Source of the DNA: Gaiellasilicea sp033857955
GTDB taxonomy: Bacteria > Actinomycetota > Thermoleophilia > Gaiellales > Gaiellaceae
Length of the DNA: 64,000 bases
Direction of reading: 5' to 3'
Assembly: GCA_033857955.1 (NCBI GenBank)
Contig: JAWVCW010000031.1
Location: forward strand, 62,001-126,000
Part shown: positions 5,810 through 13,414 of the stretch, piece by piece
Layout of the letters: each line of letters opens with the position of its first letter
Numbering within the stretch: the first letter of the stretch is position 1
The notes under the pieces: model-generated
The model's input: the letters and a program-made list of their open reading frames with translations, nothing else
Told to the model about the DNA's origin: nothing
Database searches by the model: none
Made by a program: the position numbers and the translations under genes

Positions 5810-7618
5810 TCAAGCCACGTCGTCGACCCAGTCGCCGTAGAGGCTCGTGTAGAGCCCGCGGCGTGCGATCAGGTCGTCGTGCGTGCCCTGCTCGACGACC
5901 CGGCCGTGCTCGAGCACGACGATCAGGTCGGCGTCCCGGATGGTCGAGAGGCGGTGCGCGATCACGAACGCCGTTCGGCCGGCCAGGAGGCGCCGCAGCG
6001 CCTGCTCGATTTGACGCTCGGTGCCGATGTCGACCGACGAGGTCGCCTCGTCGAGGATCAGGATGCGCGGGTCGGCGAGGAGCGCGCGGGCGAAGGCGAC
6101 GAGCTGGCGCTGGCCGAGCGAGAGGCGGGTGCCGCGCTCGCCGAGCTGCGTCTCGTAGCCGTCCTCGAGCTCGAGGACGAAGCGGTGCGCGCCCACGGCC
6201 TCGGCGGCGGCTGCGATCTCCTCGGGACCGGCGTTCGGACGGGCGAAGGCGATGTTCTCGGCGACGGTGCCGCCGAAGAGGAACCCCTCCTGCGGGACGA
6301 TCCCGAGCTGGCGGCGCAGCGAGCGCTGCGTCACGTCGCGCAGGTCGTGTCCATCGATCGAGAGCGAGCCCTCGGTCGGGTCGTAGAAGCGTGCGATCAG
6401 CTTCGCGATCGTCGACTTGCCGGCGCCGGTGTGGCCGACGAGCGCGACGGTCGTGCCGGCCGGAACGTCGAGGTCGAGCCCGTGCAGCACCTCCGGAAAC
6501 TCGGGCCCATAACCGAAGCGGACGCTGTCGAAGCGGACGTGCCCTTCGATCCGAGGCAACTCGGTCGCGTCGGCCCGATCGACGACCTGTGGCTTCTCGT
6601 CGAGCACGCCGATGATCTTGTCCAGCGCCGCGATCGCAGCGAGAAACGTGTTGTAGAGCTGCGAGAGCTGCTGGATCGGGTCGAAGAAGTTGGAGAGGTA
6701 GAGCGCGAAGGCGAACAGGGTGCCGGCTGACATCTCGCCGTGGTAGACGAGCCAGCCGCCGTAGCCGAAGACGATCGCGGTCGCGGCGGACGCGAGCAGG
6801 TCGACGATCGGGAAGTAGATCCCGTTCAGGATCACGGTCTCGTAGTTGGCTCCGCGGTAGCGGTCGTTCACCCCGTGGAACGCCTTCTGCTGCACGGGCT
6901 CCCGCGTGAAGGACTGAACGACCCGCATCCCGGCGATGTCCTCCGCAAGCGTCGCGGTCACGAGGCCGAGCCGCTCGCGGACGTTGCGGTAAGCACGGTT
7001 GGAGCGGCTGCGGAACCAGGCGGTCGCGATTGCCATCAGCGGCAGCACCGTCAGGGTCGCGAGCGCGAGCTTGACGTCGAGGAAGAAGAGAACGACCGCG
7101 GTGCCGAGGAGGAGGAGCGTGTTCTGGACGAGGCTCGTGACCCCATCGGTGACGAGCTGGTCGAGCGCCTCGACGTCGTTCGTGATCCGGCTGATGATCA
7201 CCCCGGCGCGGTTGCGCTCGTAGAAGCCGAGCGAGAGGCGTGCAAGATGAGCGAAGAGCTTGTTGCGCAGGTCGGCGAGCACGCGCTCGCCCGTCCAGCC
7301 GGTGAGGTAGGTGTTCGCGGCCGAAAGCGCGAGTGCCAGGAGCGCGGAGCCGAGGAAGAGCGCCACGATCACGTTGAGCCGGGAGAGGTCCCGGCCCTTG
7401 ATGCCCTCGTCGATCGCGAGCTTCGCCAGGTACGGCGGGGCGAGCGCGACGAGCGTGTACGCGACGAGGGTCGCTAGCGCGAACGCCGTCCGGCCCTTGT
7501 ACGGGACAGTGAGCCGGGCGAGCACGCCGATCCGGCGCCGCGTGCGCCGCCACGACCAGTCGCGCACCTCGCCGCCTCGTTCTTCGGACAGGTGGCCCCC
7601 CGGCTGCCAGACTTTCAC
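5810..7618 (-). CDS. ABC exporter half-transporter, subunit 2 of a heterodimer
   Basis: 602 aa: an N-terminal six-helix exporter domain (about residues 30-330), then a nucleotide-binding domain with Walker A GHTGAGKST, signature LSLGQRQ (not the usual LSGGQ), Walker B ILILDEATSSVD with catalytic Glu, and H-loop IAHRLST. GTG 7618 overlaps the stop of subunit 1 by 4 nt. The altered signature complements the altered Walker B of subunit 1, as in TM287/TM288-type heterodimers with one degenerate ATP site. Substrate unknown; the family exports drugs, lipids and peptides. Confidence 0.92.
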   Translation of the reverse strand: MKVWQPGGHLSEERGGEVRDWSWRRTRRRIGVLARLTVPYKGRTAFALATLVAYTLVALAPPYLAKLAIDEGIKGRDLSRLNVIVALFLGSALLALALSAANTYLTGWTGERVLADLRNKLFAHLARLSLGFYERNRAGVIISRITNDVEALDQLVTDGVTSLVQNTLLLLGTAVVLFFLDVKLALATLTVLPLMAIATAWFRSRSNRAYRNVRERLGLVTATLAEDIAGMRVVQSFTREPVQQKAFHGVNDRYRGANYETVILNGIYFPIVDLLASAATAIVFGYGGWLVYHGEMSAGTLFAFALYLSNFFDPIQQLSQLYNTFLAAIAALDKIIGVLDEKPQVVDRADATELPRIEGHVRFDSVRFGYGPEFPEVLHGLDLDVPAGTTVALVGHTGAGKSTIAKLIARFYDPTEGSLSIDGHDLRDVTQRSLRRQLGIVPQEGFLFGGTVAENIAFARPNAGPEEIAAAAEAVGAHRFVLELEDGYETQLGERGTRLSLGQRQLVAFARALLADPRILILDEATSSVDIGTERQIEQALRRLLAGRTAFVIAHRLSTIRDADLIVVLEHGRVVEQGTHDDLIARRGLYTSLYGDWVDDVA

Positions 7619-9375
7619 GCGCTCTCCTTGAGCAGCCCCTGAAGGAGCCCGTGCTCGTGGATCTCCTTGTACACCGCGTTCGTCGCGAGCAGCTCCGCCT
7701 GCGTGCCGTGCGCCGCGATGCGGCCATGATCGAGGACGACGACCTCGTCGGCGAGCGCGATCGTCGAGAGCCGGTGCGCGATGATGATCGTCGTCCGGCC
7801 GCGCATCGCCTCGGTGAGCCCGGTCCGGATCTTCGACTCCGTCGTCGCGTCGACCGAGGCGGTCGCGTCGTCGAGAATCAGGATCCGCGGGTCGATCACG
7901 AGCGCGCGCGCGATCGCTAGCCGCTGCCGTTGGCCACCGGAGAGCGTGATTCCGCGCTCGCCGATCACCGTGTCGTAGCCCTGCGGCAGCTCCTCGACGA
8001 ACTCGTGTGCCTGCGCAGTCTGCGCAGCGCGCACGACCTGCTCCTCGGTGGCGTCGAGGACCCCGAACGCGATGTTCTCGCGGACCGTCGCCGAGAAGAG
8101 GAAGGGATCCTGGGAGATGACGCCGATCTCGCGGCGGAGCGAGCGGCGCGTCACGTCGCGGACGTCGACTCCATCGACGAGCACCCGGCCCTCGGTCGCG
8201 TCGTAGAAGCGCGGCACGAGCGCGGCAAGCGTTGTCTTCCCGGAGCCGGTGTGGCCGATCAGCGCAACTGTTCGGCCGGATGCGATCTCGAGCTCGATCT
8301 CGTGCAGGACCGGCCGTCCCTCGGCGTAGCCGAAGCCGACGCTCTCGAAGCGGATGGCACCCGGGCCGGCGGGGAGCTCGATCGCCGCCGGGCGGTCGTC
8401 CACGCCCTCGGGCTCGTCCATCACCTCGAAGATCCGCTCCCCGGACGCGGTCGCGCGCTGCGCCTGCCCGATCCACATCCCGAGGCTGCGCAGCGGGACG
8501 ATCAGCATCGCCAGCAGCAGGTTGAAGATGAAGAAGCCGCTGAGCGAGAGCGAGCCGCTCACGACCATGCGACCGGCGACGAGGAGGACGGCGCCTTGCG
8601 CGAGCAACGGCAGGAACGAGAGCAGCGGCACATAGAGGGCGCGCTGCCGGAAGGCGCGGACGGTCTCGTCGAACACCGCGCCGGAAGCGCGCTCGAACCG
8701 GGATTGGCGCCGGTCCTCCTGCGCGAACGCCTTGACGACGTGGACACCGACGATCGATTCCTCGGTCACGGTCGCCACGTCGCCGAGCTTCTGCTGGACC
8801 TCGCGGAGGACGGGGTGCGAGACGTGGCTGTAGCGGTAGGCAACCGCGACGATCACAGGCGTGATCGCGAGTGCGATCAGGGCGAGCCGCCACTCGACGA
8901 AGAAGAGCACGGCCATCACGGAGACGACCGTGAGCACGTGCTGGAAGAAGAAGATCAGACCGAAGCCGAGGAAGAAGCGCACCGACTGCAGGTCGACCGT
9001 GGCGCGCGACATCAGCTGCCCGGTCTGGTGCCGGTCATAGAAGCCGAACGAAAGGCGGAGCAGGTGCGCGTAGAGGCCCTCGCGCATGTCCTTCTCGATC
9101 CCGAGCGCCTGCTTGCCGGAGATCAGGCGGCGGCCGACCATGAACGCCGCCTTCAGGAAGCCGACGACGAGGATCGCGAGGACGACCCAGGCGAGAGTCG
9201 CCGTCCCACGCTGGGCCTCGATCCCGTCGATCGCCTGGCCGACGAGGACGACGATCGCGATCGCGGCCGCCTGCGAGAGGACGGCGAGGATCGTCGAGAC
9301 GAGCAGGGAGCCTTTGTACGGCCGCAGGAAGCCCAGCAGGCGGACGAACGTGCGGCGGTACGGAACTGCGCTCAC
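7615..9375 (-). CDS. ABC exporter half-transporter, subunit 1 (degenerate Walker B)
   Basis: 586 aa, same architecture as its partner. The membrane domain starts after PYRRTFVRLLGFLRPYKGSL. The NBD has Walker A GHTGSGKTT, canonical signature LSGGQRQR, and Walker B ILILDDATASVD in which Asp503 replaces the catalytic Glu. The degenerate site of the dimer therefore combines this Walker B with the partner's LSLGQ signature. GTG 9375 overlaps the uracil-DNA glycosylase stop by 4 nt (GTGA). The unbroken 4-nt overlaps through four genes indicate one operon. Confidence 0.92.
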   Translation of the reverse strand: MSAVPYRRTFVRLLGFLRPYKGSLLVSTILAVLSQAAAIAIVVLVGQAIDGIEAQRGTATLAWVVLAILVVGFLKAAFMVGRRLISGKQALGIEKDMREGLYAHLLRLSFGFYDRHQTGQLMSRATVDLQSVRFFLGFGLIFFFQHVLTVVSVMAVLFFVEWRLALIALAITPVIVAVAYRYSHVSHPVLREVQQKLGDVATVTEESIVGVHVVKAFAQEDRRQSRFERASGAVFDETVRAFRQRALYVPLLSFLPLLAQGAVLLVAGRMVVSGSLSLSGFFIFNLLLAMLIVPLRSLGMWIGQAQRATASGERIFEVMDEPEGVDDRPAAIELPAGPGAIRFESVGFGYAEGRPVLHEIELEIASGRTVALIGHTGSGKTTLAALVPRFYDATEGRVLVDGVDVRDVTRRSLRREIGVISQDPFLFSATVRENIAFGVLDATEEQVVRAAQTAQAHEFVEELPQGYDTVIGERGITLSGGQRQRLAIARALVIDPRILILDDATASVDATTESKIRTGLTEAMRGRTTIIIAHRLSTIALADEVVVLDHGRIAAHGTQAELLATNAVYKEIHEHGLLQGLLKESA

Positions 9376-9986
9376 GGCTCCGAGCGTAGCCGTACGAGCT
9401 CTCGCTTCACGTGCGTCAGCGCCTTCCCGAGCCGGGCTCTGTTGGCAGGGTCGTTCAGCCAGCCGCTCGCACCGGACGGATGCGGCAGCGGAATCACAAT
9501 CGCGTCACCCCGGGTGTAGCTCTTCCCGATCGCCTCGGTCAACGCCGGGATTCCGAGCAGCCGTCGAAGCGCGAGGCCGCCGACGGTGACGATCAGGTCG
9601 GGACGGAGCAATTCGAGCTCCCAGTCGCGCCAGAACTCGCAGAGGTCCTGCTCTCGCGGGGTCGGAGTACGGTCGCCGCGGCCCGAAGGCGCGCGACCTG
9701 GGTAGCAGCGGGTGACAGACGCGCAGTAGAACGTCTCGTAGAGCGCGTCGCCCTCGAGTCCGAGCCAGCCTCGGAGCGTATGCCCGGCACGTCCGCGCCA
9801 CGGCAGCCGCTGCTCGCCCTCGACGACCCCCGGCGCCTGCCCGAAGAGGTACGCCCTCTGCTCGAAGTACGGCGCTCGCACGGGCCACGACTCGAGCGGG
9901 AAGCCCGCTTCGACGCAGGCACGGCAGCGCGCATTGTCGCGCTGGGGCGACCGGATCGACCGGTACGAGCTCTTCCGTACGGTCAC
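9372..9986 (-). CDS. Uracil-DNA glycosylase superfamily protein
   Basis: 204 aa. It shows the superfamily's motif order: LFGQAPGVVEGEQRLPWRG (motif 1, water-activating loop), FYCASVTRCYPGR, LLRPDLIVTVGGLALRRLLG and the closing PLPHPSGASGW (motif 2 with the active-site His). A Cys pair near the N-terminus (RCRACVEAG) plus Cys in FYCASVTRC suggests a possible Fe-S cluster as in family 4/5 enzymes; this is not certain. The expected role is excision of uracil from DNA. GTG 9986 overlaps the methyltransferase stop by 4 nt. Co-transcription with an exporter is unexpected. Confidence 0.82.
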   Translation of the reverse strand: MTVRKSSYRSIRSPQRDNARCRACVEAGFPLESWPVRAPYFEQRAYLFGQAPGVVEGEQRLPWRGRAGHTLRGWLGLEGDALYETFYCASVTRCYPGRAPSGRGDRTPTPREQDLCEFWRDWELELLRPDLIVTVGGLALRRLLGIPALTEAIGKSYTRGDAIVIPLPHPSGASGWLNDPANRARLGKALTHVKRELVRLRSEP

Positions 9987-10570
9987 GCTCGGACGGCGAC
10001 GAACCAGCGGCCGGCGAACAGGACCTCGCCGCCGCCGAGCTCGGAGCTGAGCTCGGCGGACTCGAAGAAGCGCTTGTAGACCTGCCAGCGGGAGCCGTCG
10101 TTCAGGACTCGCTCCTGCCATCCGGCCGGCTCGACGTCCTCGCGGAGCGCGGAGTCGACGACGACGAGCTCGGGCGCGACCCGTCCGGCCTCGGCGAGGA
10201 AGGCGATCCGGTCGTCCTCCTCCAGATGGCCGTAGAAGTGGCTTACGACGACGCGCCCGAACGAACCCGCAGCAAAGGGGAGCGGCAGAGCATCGCCCTG
10301 GACGAAGTGGGCGTACGGCACGCGCGCCGCGGCGATTTCGAGCATCGCGGCGCTCTGATCGAGGCCGGTGATCGGGCCCGGGAGATAGCGCGTCAGATAG
10401 CCGGTGCCGCAGGCCACGTCGAGCGTCGGCACGGGCGCGAGCGCGGCCAGCGCGATGAAGAGCGACTCCCGCTCGCTCTCCCAGCCCGGCCGGTCCCGCT
10501 GCTCGAAGAGCCGGGAGCCGACCCACCAGTCGTCGTACTCCGCCGCCCTGGCCTCGTAGTACGCCTTCAC
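9983..10570 (-). CDS. Class I SAM-dependent methyltransferase
   Basis: 195 aa. It opens with YYEARAAEYDDWW, common in small-molecule methyltransferases. The SAM-binding motif I is TLDVACGTGYLTRYL, followed by the acidic GLDQSAAMLEIA and the motif QGDALPLPFAAGSFGRVVVSHF. Substrate cannot be predicted. GTG 10570 is the only plausible start. AGGAGG lies directly against it, too close to act as a normal Shine-Dalgarno sequence, while TACTCT lies 6 nt upstream. It is the first gene of the operon running to 5810 and is divergent from ftcD with a 17-bp gap. Confidence 0.82.
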   Translation of the reverse strand: MKAYYEARAAEYDDWWVGSRLFEQRDRPGWESERESLFIALAALAPVPTLDVACGTGYLTRYLPGPITGLDQSAAMLEIAAARVPYAHFVQGDALPLPFAAGSFGRVVVSHFYGHLEEDDRIAFLAEAGRVAPELVVVDSALREDVEPAGWQERVLNDGSRWQVYKRFFESAELSSELGGGEVLFAGRWFVAVRA

Positions 10571-10575
10571 CCTCC

Positions 10576-10582
10576 TAGAGTA
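10576..10582. promoter_or_regulatory. Symmetric bidirectional -10 element TAGAGTA
   Basis: Read rightwards it is TAGAGT, 6 nt before the ftcD GTG (10588). Read leftwards it is TACTCT, 6 nt before the methyltransferase GTG (10570). With only 17 bp between start codons, both transcripts would be leaderless or nearly so. Confidence 0.6.
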
Positions 10583-10587
10583 CGAGC

Positions 10588-11481
10588 GTGCTCGAGTCTG
10601 TGCCGAACTTCTCGGAAGGTCGCGACGAGGCCGTCATCGGGGCGCTCCGCGAGGCCCTCTCCACGCCCGCGCGGCTTCTCGACGTGCACACCGACGCGGA
10701 TCACCACCGCTCCGTCTTCACGCTCGTTGGCGGGCCCGACGATCTCGTCGAGACGCTGCTCGGGGGGATCGCCTGCGCGCGGGAGCGGATCGACCTCCGC
10801 CGGCACGATGGCGCGCATCCACGAATCGGTGCCGCTGACGTGGTACCGATCGTTCCGATCCGGAGCGAGGACCTGGAGCGAGCCCGCGAGACGGCGCTGA
10901 CGCTGGCGCGCCGGATCGGGGAGGAGCTCGAGCTACCGGTCTTCCTCTACGGTGAGCTGGCGCCCGGCCGCGGCCCGGCATTCTTCCGGCGCGGCGGGCC
11001 TGCCGAGCTGCAGCGGCGGCTCGATGCCGGCGAGCTCGCACCTGATTTCGGGCCGGCAAGGCTGGACGAGCGGGCCGGCGGCGTGATCGTCGGCGCGCGC
11101 AGGCCTCTGATTGCGTTCAACGTCAACCTGCGCGGCACGCTCGGGGCGGCGCAGGCGGTCGCATCAGTTGTGCGGGAGGCCGGCGGCGGGTTCCCGGGGG
11201 TGCGTGCGCTCGGCCTCGATCTCCCACGCGCGGGCGTCGTGCAGGTGTCGATGAACGTGGAGGACTGGGAGGCGGCGGCGCTGCACGAGATCGTCGACCG
11301 GGTCGAAGTCGAGGCCGCGCAGCACGGAGCAGCGGTCGTCGGGTCGGAGCTCGTCGGCCTGATGCCGGCCGGTGCAGCGGCGGCCGCTGCGGGCGCGATG
11401 CTCCGGATCGACGGCTTCGACGAATCGCACGTGCTCGAGCTTCGCTTGCTGCCGGAGTTTGAACCTCCGGCCTCGCGGTAG
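10588..11481 (+). CDS. ftcD: Glutamate formimidoyltransferase
   Basis: 297 aa, the size of a stand-alone formiminotransferase domain. It starts VPNFSEGRD, the family hallmark, followed by LLDVHTDADHHRSVFTLVG, RRHDGAHPRIGAADVVP, ELPVFLYGELAP and LIAFNVNLRGTL, all typical. It moves the formimino group from N-formimino-L-glutamate (from HutI) to tetrahydrofolate, giving glutamate. The product is then cyclised by the cyclodeaminase encoded at 1157. GTG 10588 is set by the VPNFSEG motif. It is separated from hutH by a BON-domain gene. Confidence 0.93.
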   Translation: MLESVPNFSEGRDEAVIGALREALSTPARLLDVHTDADHHRSVFTLVGGPDDLVETLLGGIACARERIDLRRHDGAHPRIGAADVVPIVPIRSEDLERARETALTLARRIGEELELPVFLYGELAPGRGPAFFRRGGPAELQRRLDAGELAPDFGPARLDERAGGVIVGARRPLIAFNVNLRGTLGAAQAVASVVREAGGGFPGVRALGLDLPRAGVVQVSMNVEDWEAAALHEIVDRVEVEAAQHGAAVVGSELVGLMPAGAAAAAAGAMLRIDGFDESHVLELRLLPEFEPPASR

Positions 11482-11512
11482 GGGAAGAGGGTCAACGAAC
11501 AGGGGAGCTGAG

Positions 11513-11869
11513 ATGAAGAAGCTCGGGTCGGTCGTCGTACTGGCAGCAATCGGTGCGTGGCTTTTCGCGGGCTCGCGCCGCCGCGTGGTGCTCGGGAAGC
11601 TCCGCGGACTCGTGGCGCGGGTGCGCCCGAAGGACTACGACGACGCGACGCTGAAGGACAAGGTCGAGTCGGAGCTCTTCCGCGACGAGCACGAGGTCAA
11701 GGGCTCGATCAGCATCAATGCGCAGGAGGGTGTCGTCCAGCTGCGCGGCGAGGTCCCTTCGCAGGACCTGATCGACGCACTCGTCGACAGGACGCAGAAG
11801 ATCCACGGCGTCCGCGAGGTCGAGAGCCTGCTGCACACGCCGGGCACCGAGGCGCCCATGCACCACTAG
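11513..11869 (+). CDS. BON-domain membrane-anchored protein
   Basis: 118 aa. One N-terminal transmembrane helix (MKKLGSVVVLAAIGAWLFAG), a basic stretch, then a BON domain: LKDKVESELFRDEHEVKGSI, SINAQEGVVQLRGEVPSQDL, VREVESLLHTP. BON domains bind membranes or lipids in envelope stress proteins. ATG 11513 has an AGGGGAG Shine-Dalgarno sequence. It sits inside the histidine-degradation cluster without an obvious link to it. Confidence 0.85.
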   Translation: MKKLGSVVVLAAIGAWLFAGSRRRVVLGKLRGLVARVRPKDYDDATLKDKVESELFRDEHEVKGSISINAQEGVVQLRGEVPSQDLIDALVDRTQKIHGVREVESLLHTPGTEAPMHH

Positions 11870-11874
11870 CGGAC

Positions 11875-11880
11875 TAGACT
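11875..11880 (+). promoter_or_regulatory. Leaderless-type -10 (TAGACT) for hutH
   Basis: TAGACT ends 7 nt before the hutH GTG 11888. There is no Shine-Dalgarno sequence in the 19-nt gap after the BON gene. Confidence 0.5.
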
Positions 11881-11887
11881 CGCTCGC

Positions 11888-13414
11888 GTGATTGCGAGCC
11901 CTGCCCTGACGGGGAACGACCTTCGGATCGAGGACGTCTGGGAGGTCGCCGTCCATCGTGTGCCGGTGGCGCTCGCGGACGAGGCGAGGGTCGGGATGGA
12001 GGCGGCACGGGCGCTCGTCGAGCGGGTGGGGGAGCACACGTACGGCGTCAATACGGGGTTCGGCCGCTTCGTCTCGGAGTCGATCCCAGACGACCAGGTC
12101 GAGGAGTTACAGCTCCGGCTGCTCCGCAGCCATGCGTGCGGGGTGGGCGAGCCGTACCCGGACGAGGTCGTTCGTGCGGCGATGCTGCTGCGCGCGAACG
12201 CGCTCGCCAAGGGCTACTCGGGTGCGCGAATCGAGACGGTCGAGCTCCTGATCGAATGCCTCAACCGCGGCGTGCTCCCGCGGGTGCCCGCGCGCGGCTC
12301 CGTCGGCGCCAGCGGGGATCTCGCACCGCTTGCGCATCTGGCGCTGCCTCTCGTCGGCGAGGGGCAGGCGTGGTTCGACGGGACGCTCCTCTCCGGCGAG
12401 GCGGCGCTCGCGGCGGCGGGGCTCGAGCCGATCGTTCTCGCAGCGAAAGAGGGACTTTCCTTGATCAACGGGACGCAGTTCATGGCGGCGATGGCGACGC
12501 TCTCGCTGGTCCGTGCGAAACGGCTCGCCCGCACCGCGGACCTCGCCTGCGCGCTCTCGCTCGAGGCGCTGCAGGGGTCGCGGACGAGCTTCCACCCGGC
12601 GATCCACCAGGCACGACCGTTGCGCGGGCAGCTCGACTCGGCCGCGAACGTGCTGCGCCTGCTCGAAGGCTCCTCGATCATCGAATCCCACCGCTGGTGC
12701 GACAAGGTGCAGGACGCCTACTCGCTGCGCTGCGCGCCGCAGGTGCACGGTGCAAGCCGGGATCTGCTCGACAACGTCGAGACGACCGTGGCGATCGAGC
12801 TCAACGCCGCGACCGACAACCCGCTCGTGCTCGTCGACGAGGGGCTGGTCGTTTCGAACGGCAACTTCCACGGACAGCCGCTCGCGTTCGGGCTCGACAC
12901 GCTCGCAATGGCCGTCGCCGAGCTCGCGAACATCTCCGAGCGGCGGGTCGAACGGCTCGTCAACCCCTCTCTCTCAGACGGACTGCCGCCGTTCCTCACC
13001 CGCGAGGGAGGGCTCAACTCGGGCTTCATGATCCCTCAGTACGTGGCCGCGTCTCTCGTGTCCGAGAACAAGTCGCTCTGCCATCCGGCGAGCGTCGACT
13101 CGATCCCGACGAGCGCGGGCCAGGAGGATCACGTGTCGATGGGGAACGCTGCCGGTCTGAAGGCGCTGCGGGTGCTCGCCAACGCGGAGCTCGCGCTCGC
13201 GATCGAGCTGCTCGCAGGCGCTCAGGCGATCGAGTTCCTCGCCCCGCTCGAGCCGGCGCCGGGCGTGCGCGCGACCCACGATGCCGTGCGCGGGCTCTCC
13301 GAGCGCGTCCGTGAGGACCGTTCGCTGGCAGACGACATCGAGCGCGTTGCCGGCGCGATCCGCGACGGGTCGATCCTCGCGGCGGCCGAAGCCGAGGTCG
13401 GCGTGTTGCAATGA
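11888..13414 (+). CDS. hutH: Histidine ammonia-lyase
   Basis: 508 aa, normal length. It converts L-histidine to trans-urocanate and ammonia, the first step of histidine degradation. The Ala141-Ser142-Gly143 triad in RGSVGASGDLAPLAHL forms the MIO electrophilic cofactor autocatalytically. Other family marks are YGVNTGFGRF near residue 55, the conserved SLINGTQFMAA, and QDAYSLRCAPQVHG. GTG 11888 is the first start after the BON gene. hutU starts inside its stop (ATGA, 13411-13414). Confidence 0.96.
   Translation: MIASPALTGNDLRIEDVWEVAVHRVPVALADEARVGMEAARALVERVGEHTYGVNTGFGRFVSESIPDDQVEELQLRLLRSHACGVGEPYPDEVVRAAMLLRANALAKGYSGARIETVELLIECLNRGVLPRVPARGSVGASGDLAPLAHLALPLVGEGQAWFDGTLLSGEAALAAAGLEPIVLAAKEGLSLINGTQFMAAMATLSLVRAKRLARTADLACALSLEALQGSRTSFHPAIHQARPLRGQLDSAANVLRLLEGSSIIESHRWCDKVQDAYSLRCAPQVHGASRDLLDNVETTVAIELNAATDNPLVLVDEGLVVSNGNFHGQPLAFGLDTLAMAVAELANISERRVERLVNPSLSDGLPPFLTREGGLNSGFMIPQYVAASLVSENKSLCHPASVDSIPTSAGQEDHVSMGNAAGLKALRVLANAELALAIELLAGAQAIEFLAPLEPAPGVRATHDAVRGLSERVREDRSLADDIERVAGAIRDGSILAAAEAEVGVLQ

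Noticed and set aside
5271..7727. Very long open frames opposite or shifted relative to the ABC transporter genes
   Set aside because: They are by-products of high G+C; their translations are Arg/Pro/Ala-rich without family motifs, while the chosen frames carry full ABC motifs.
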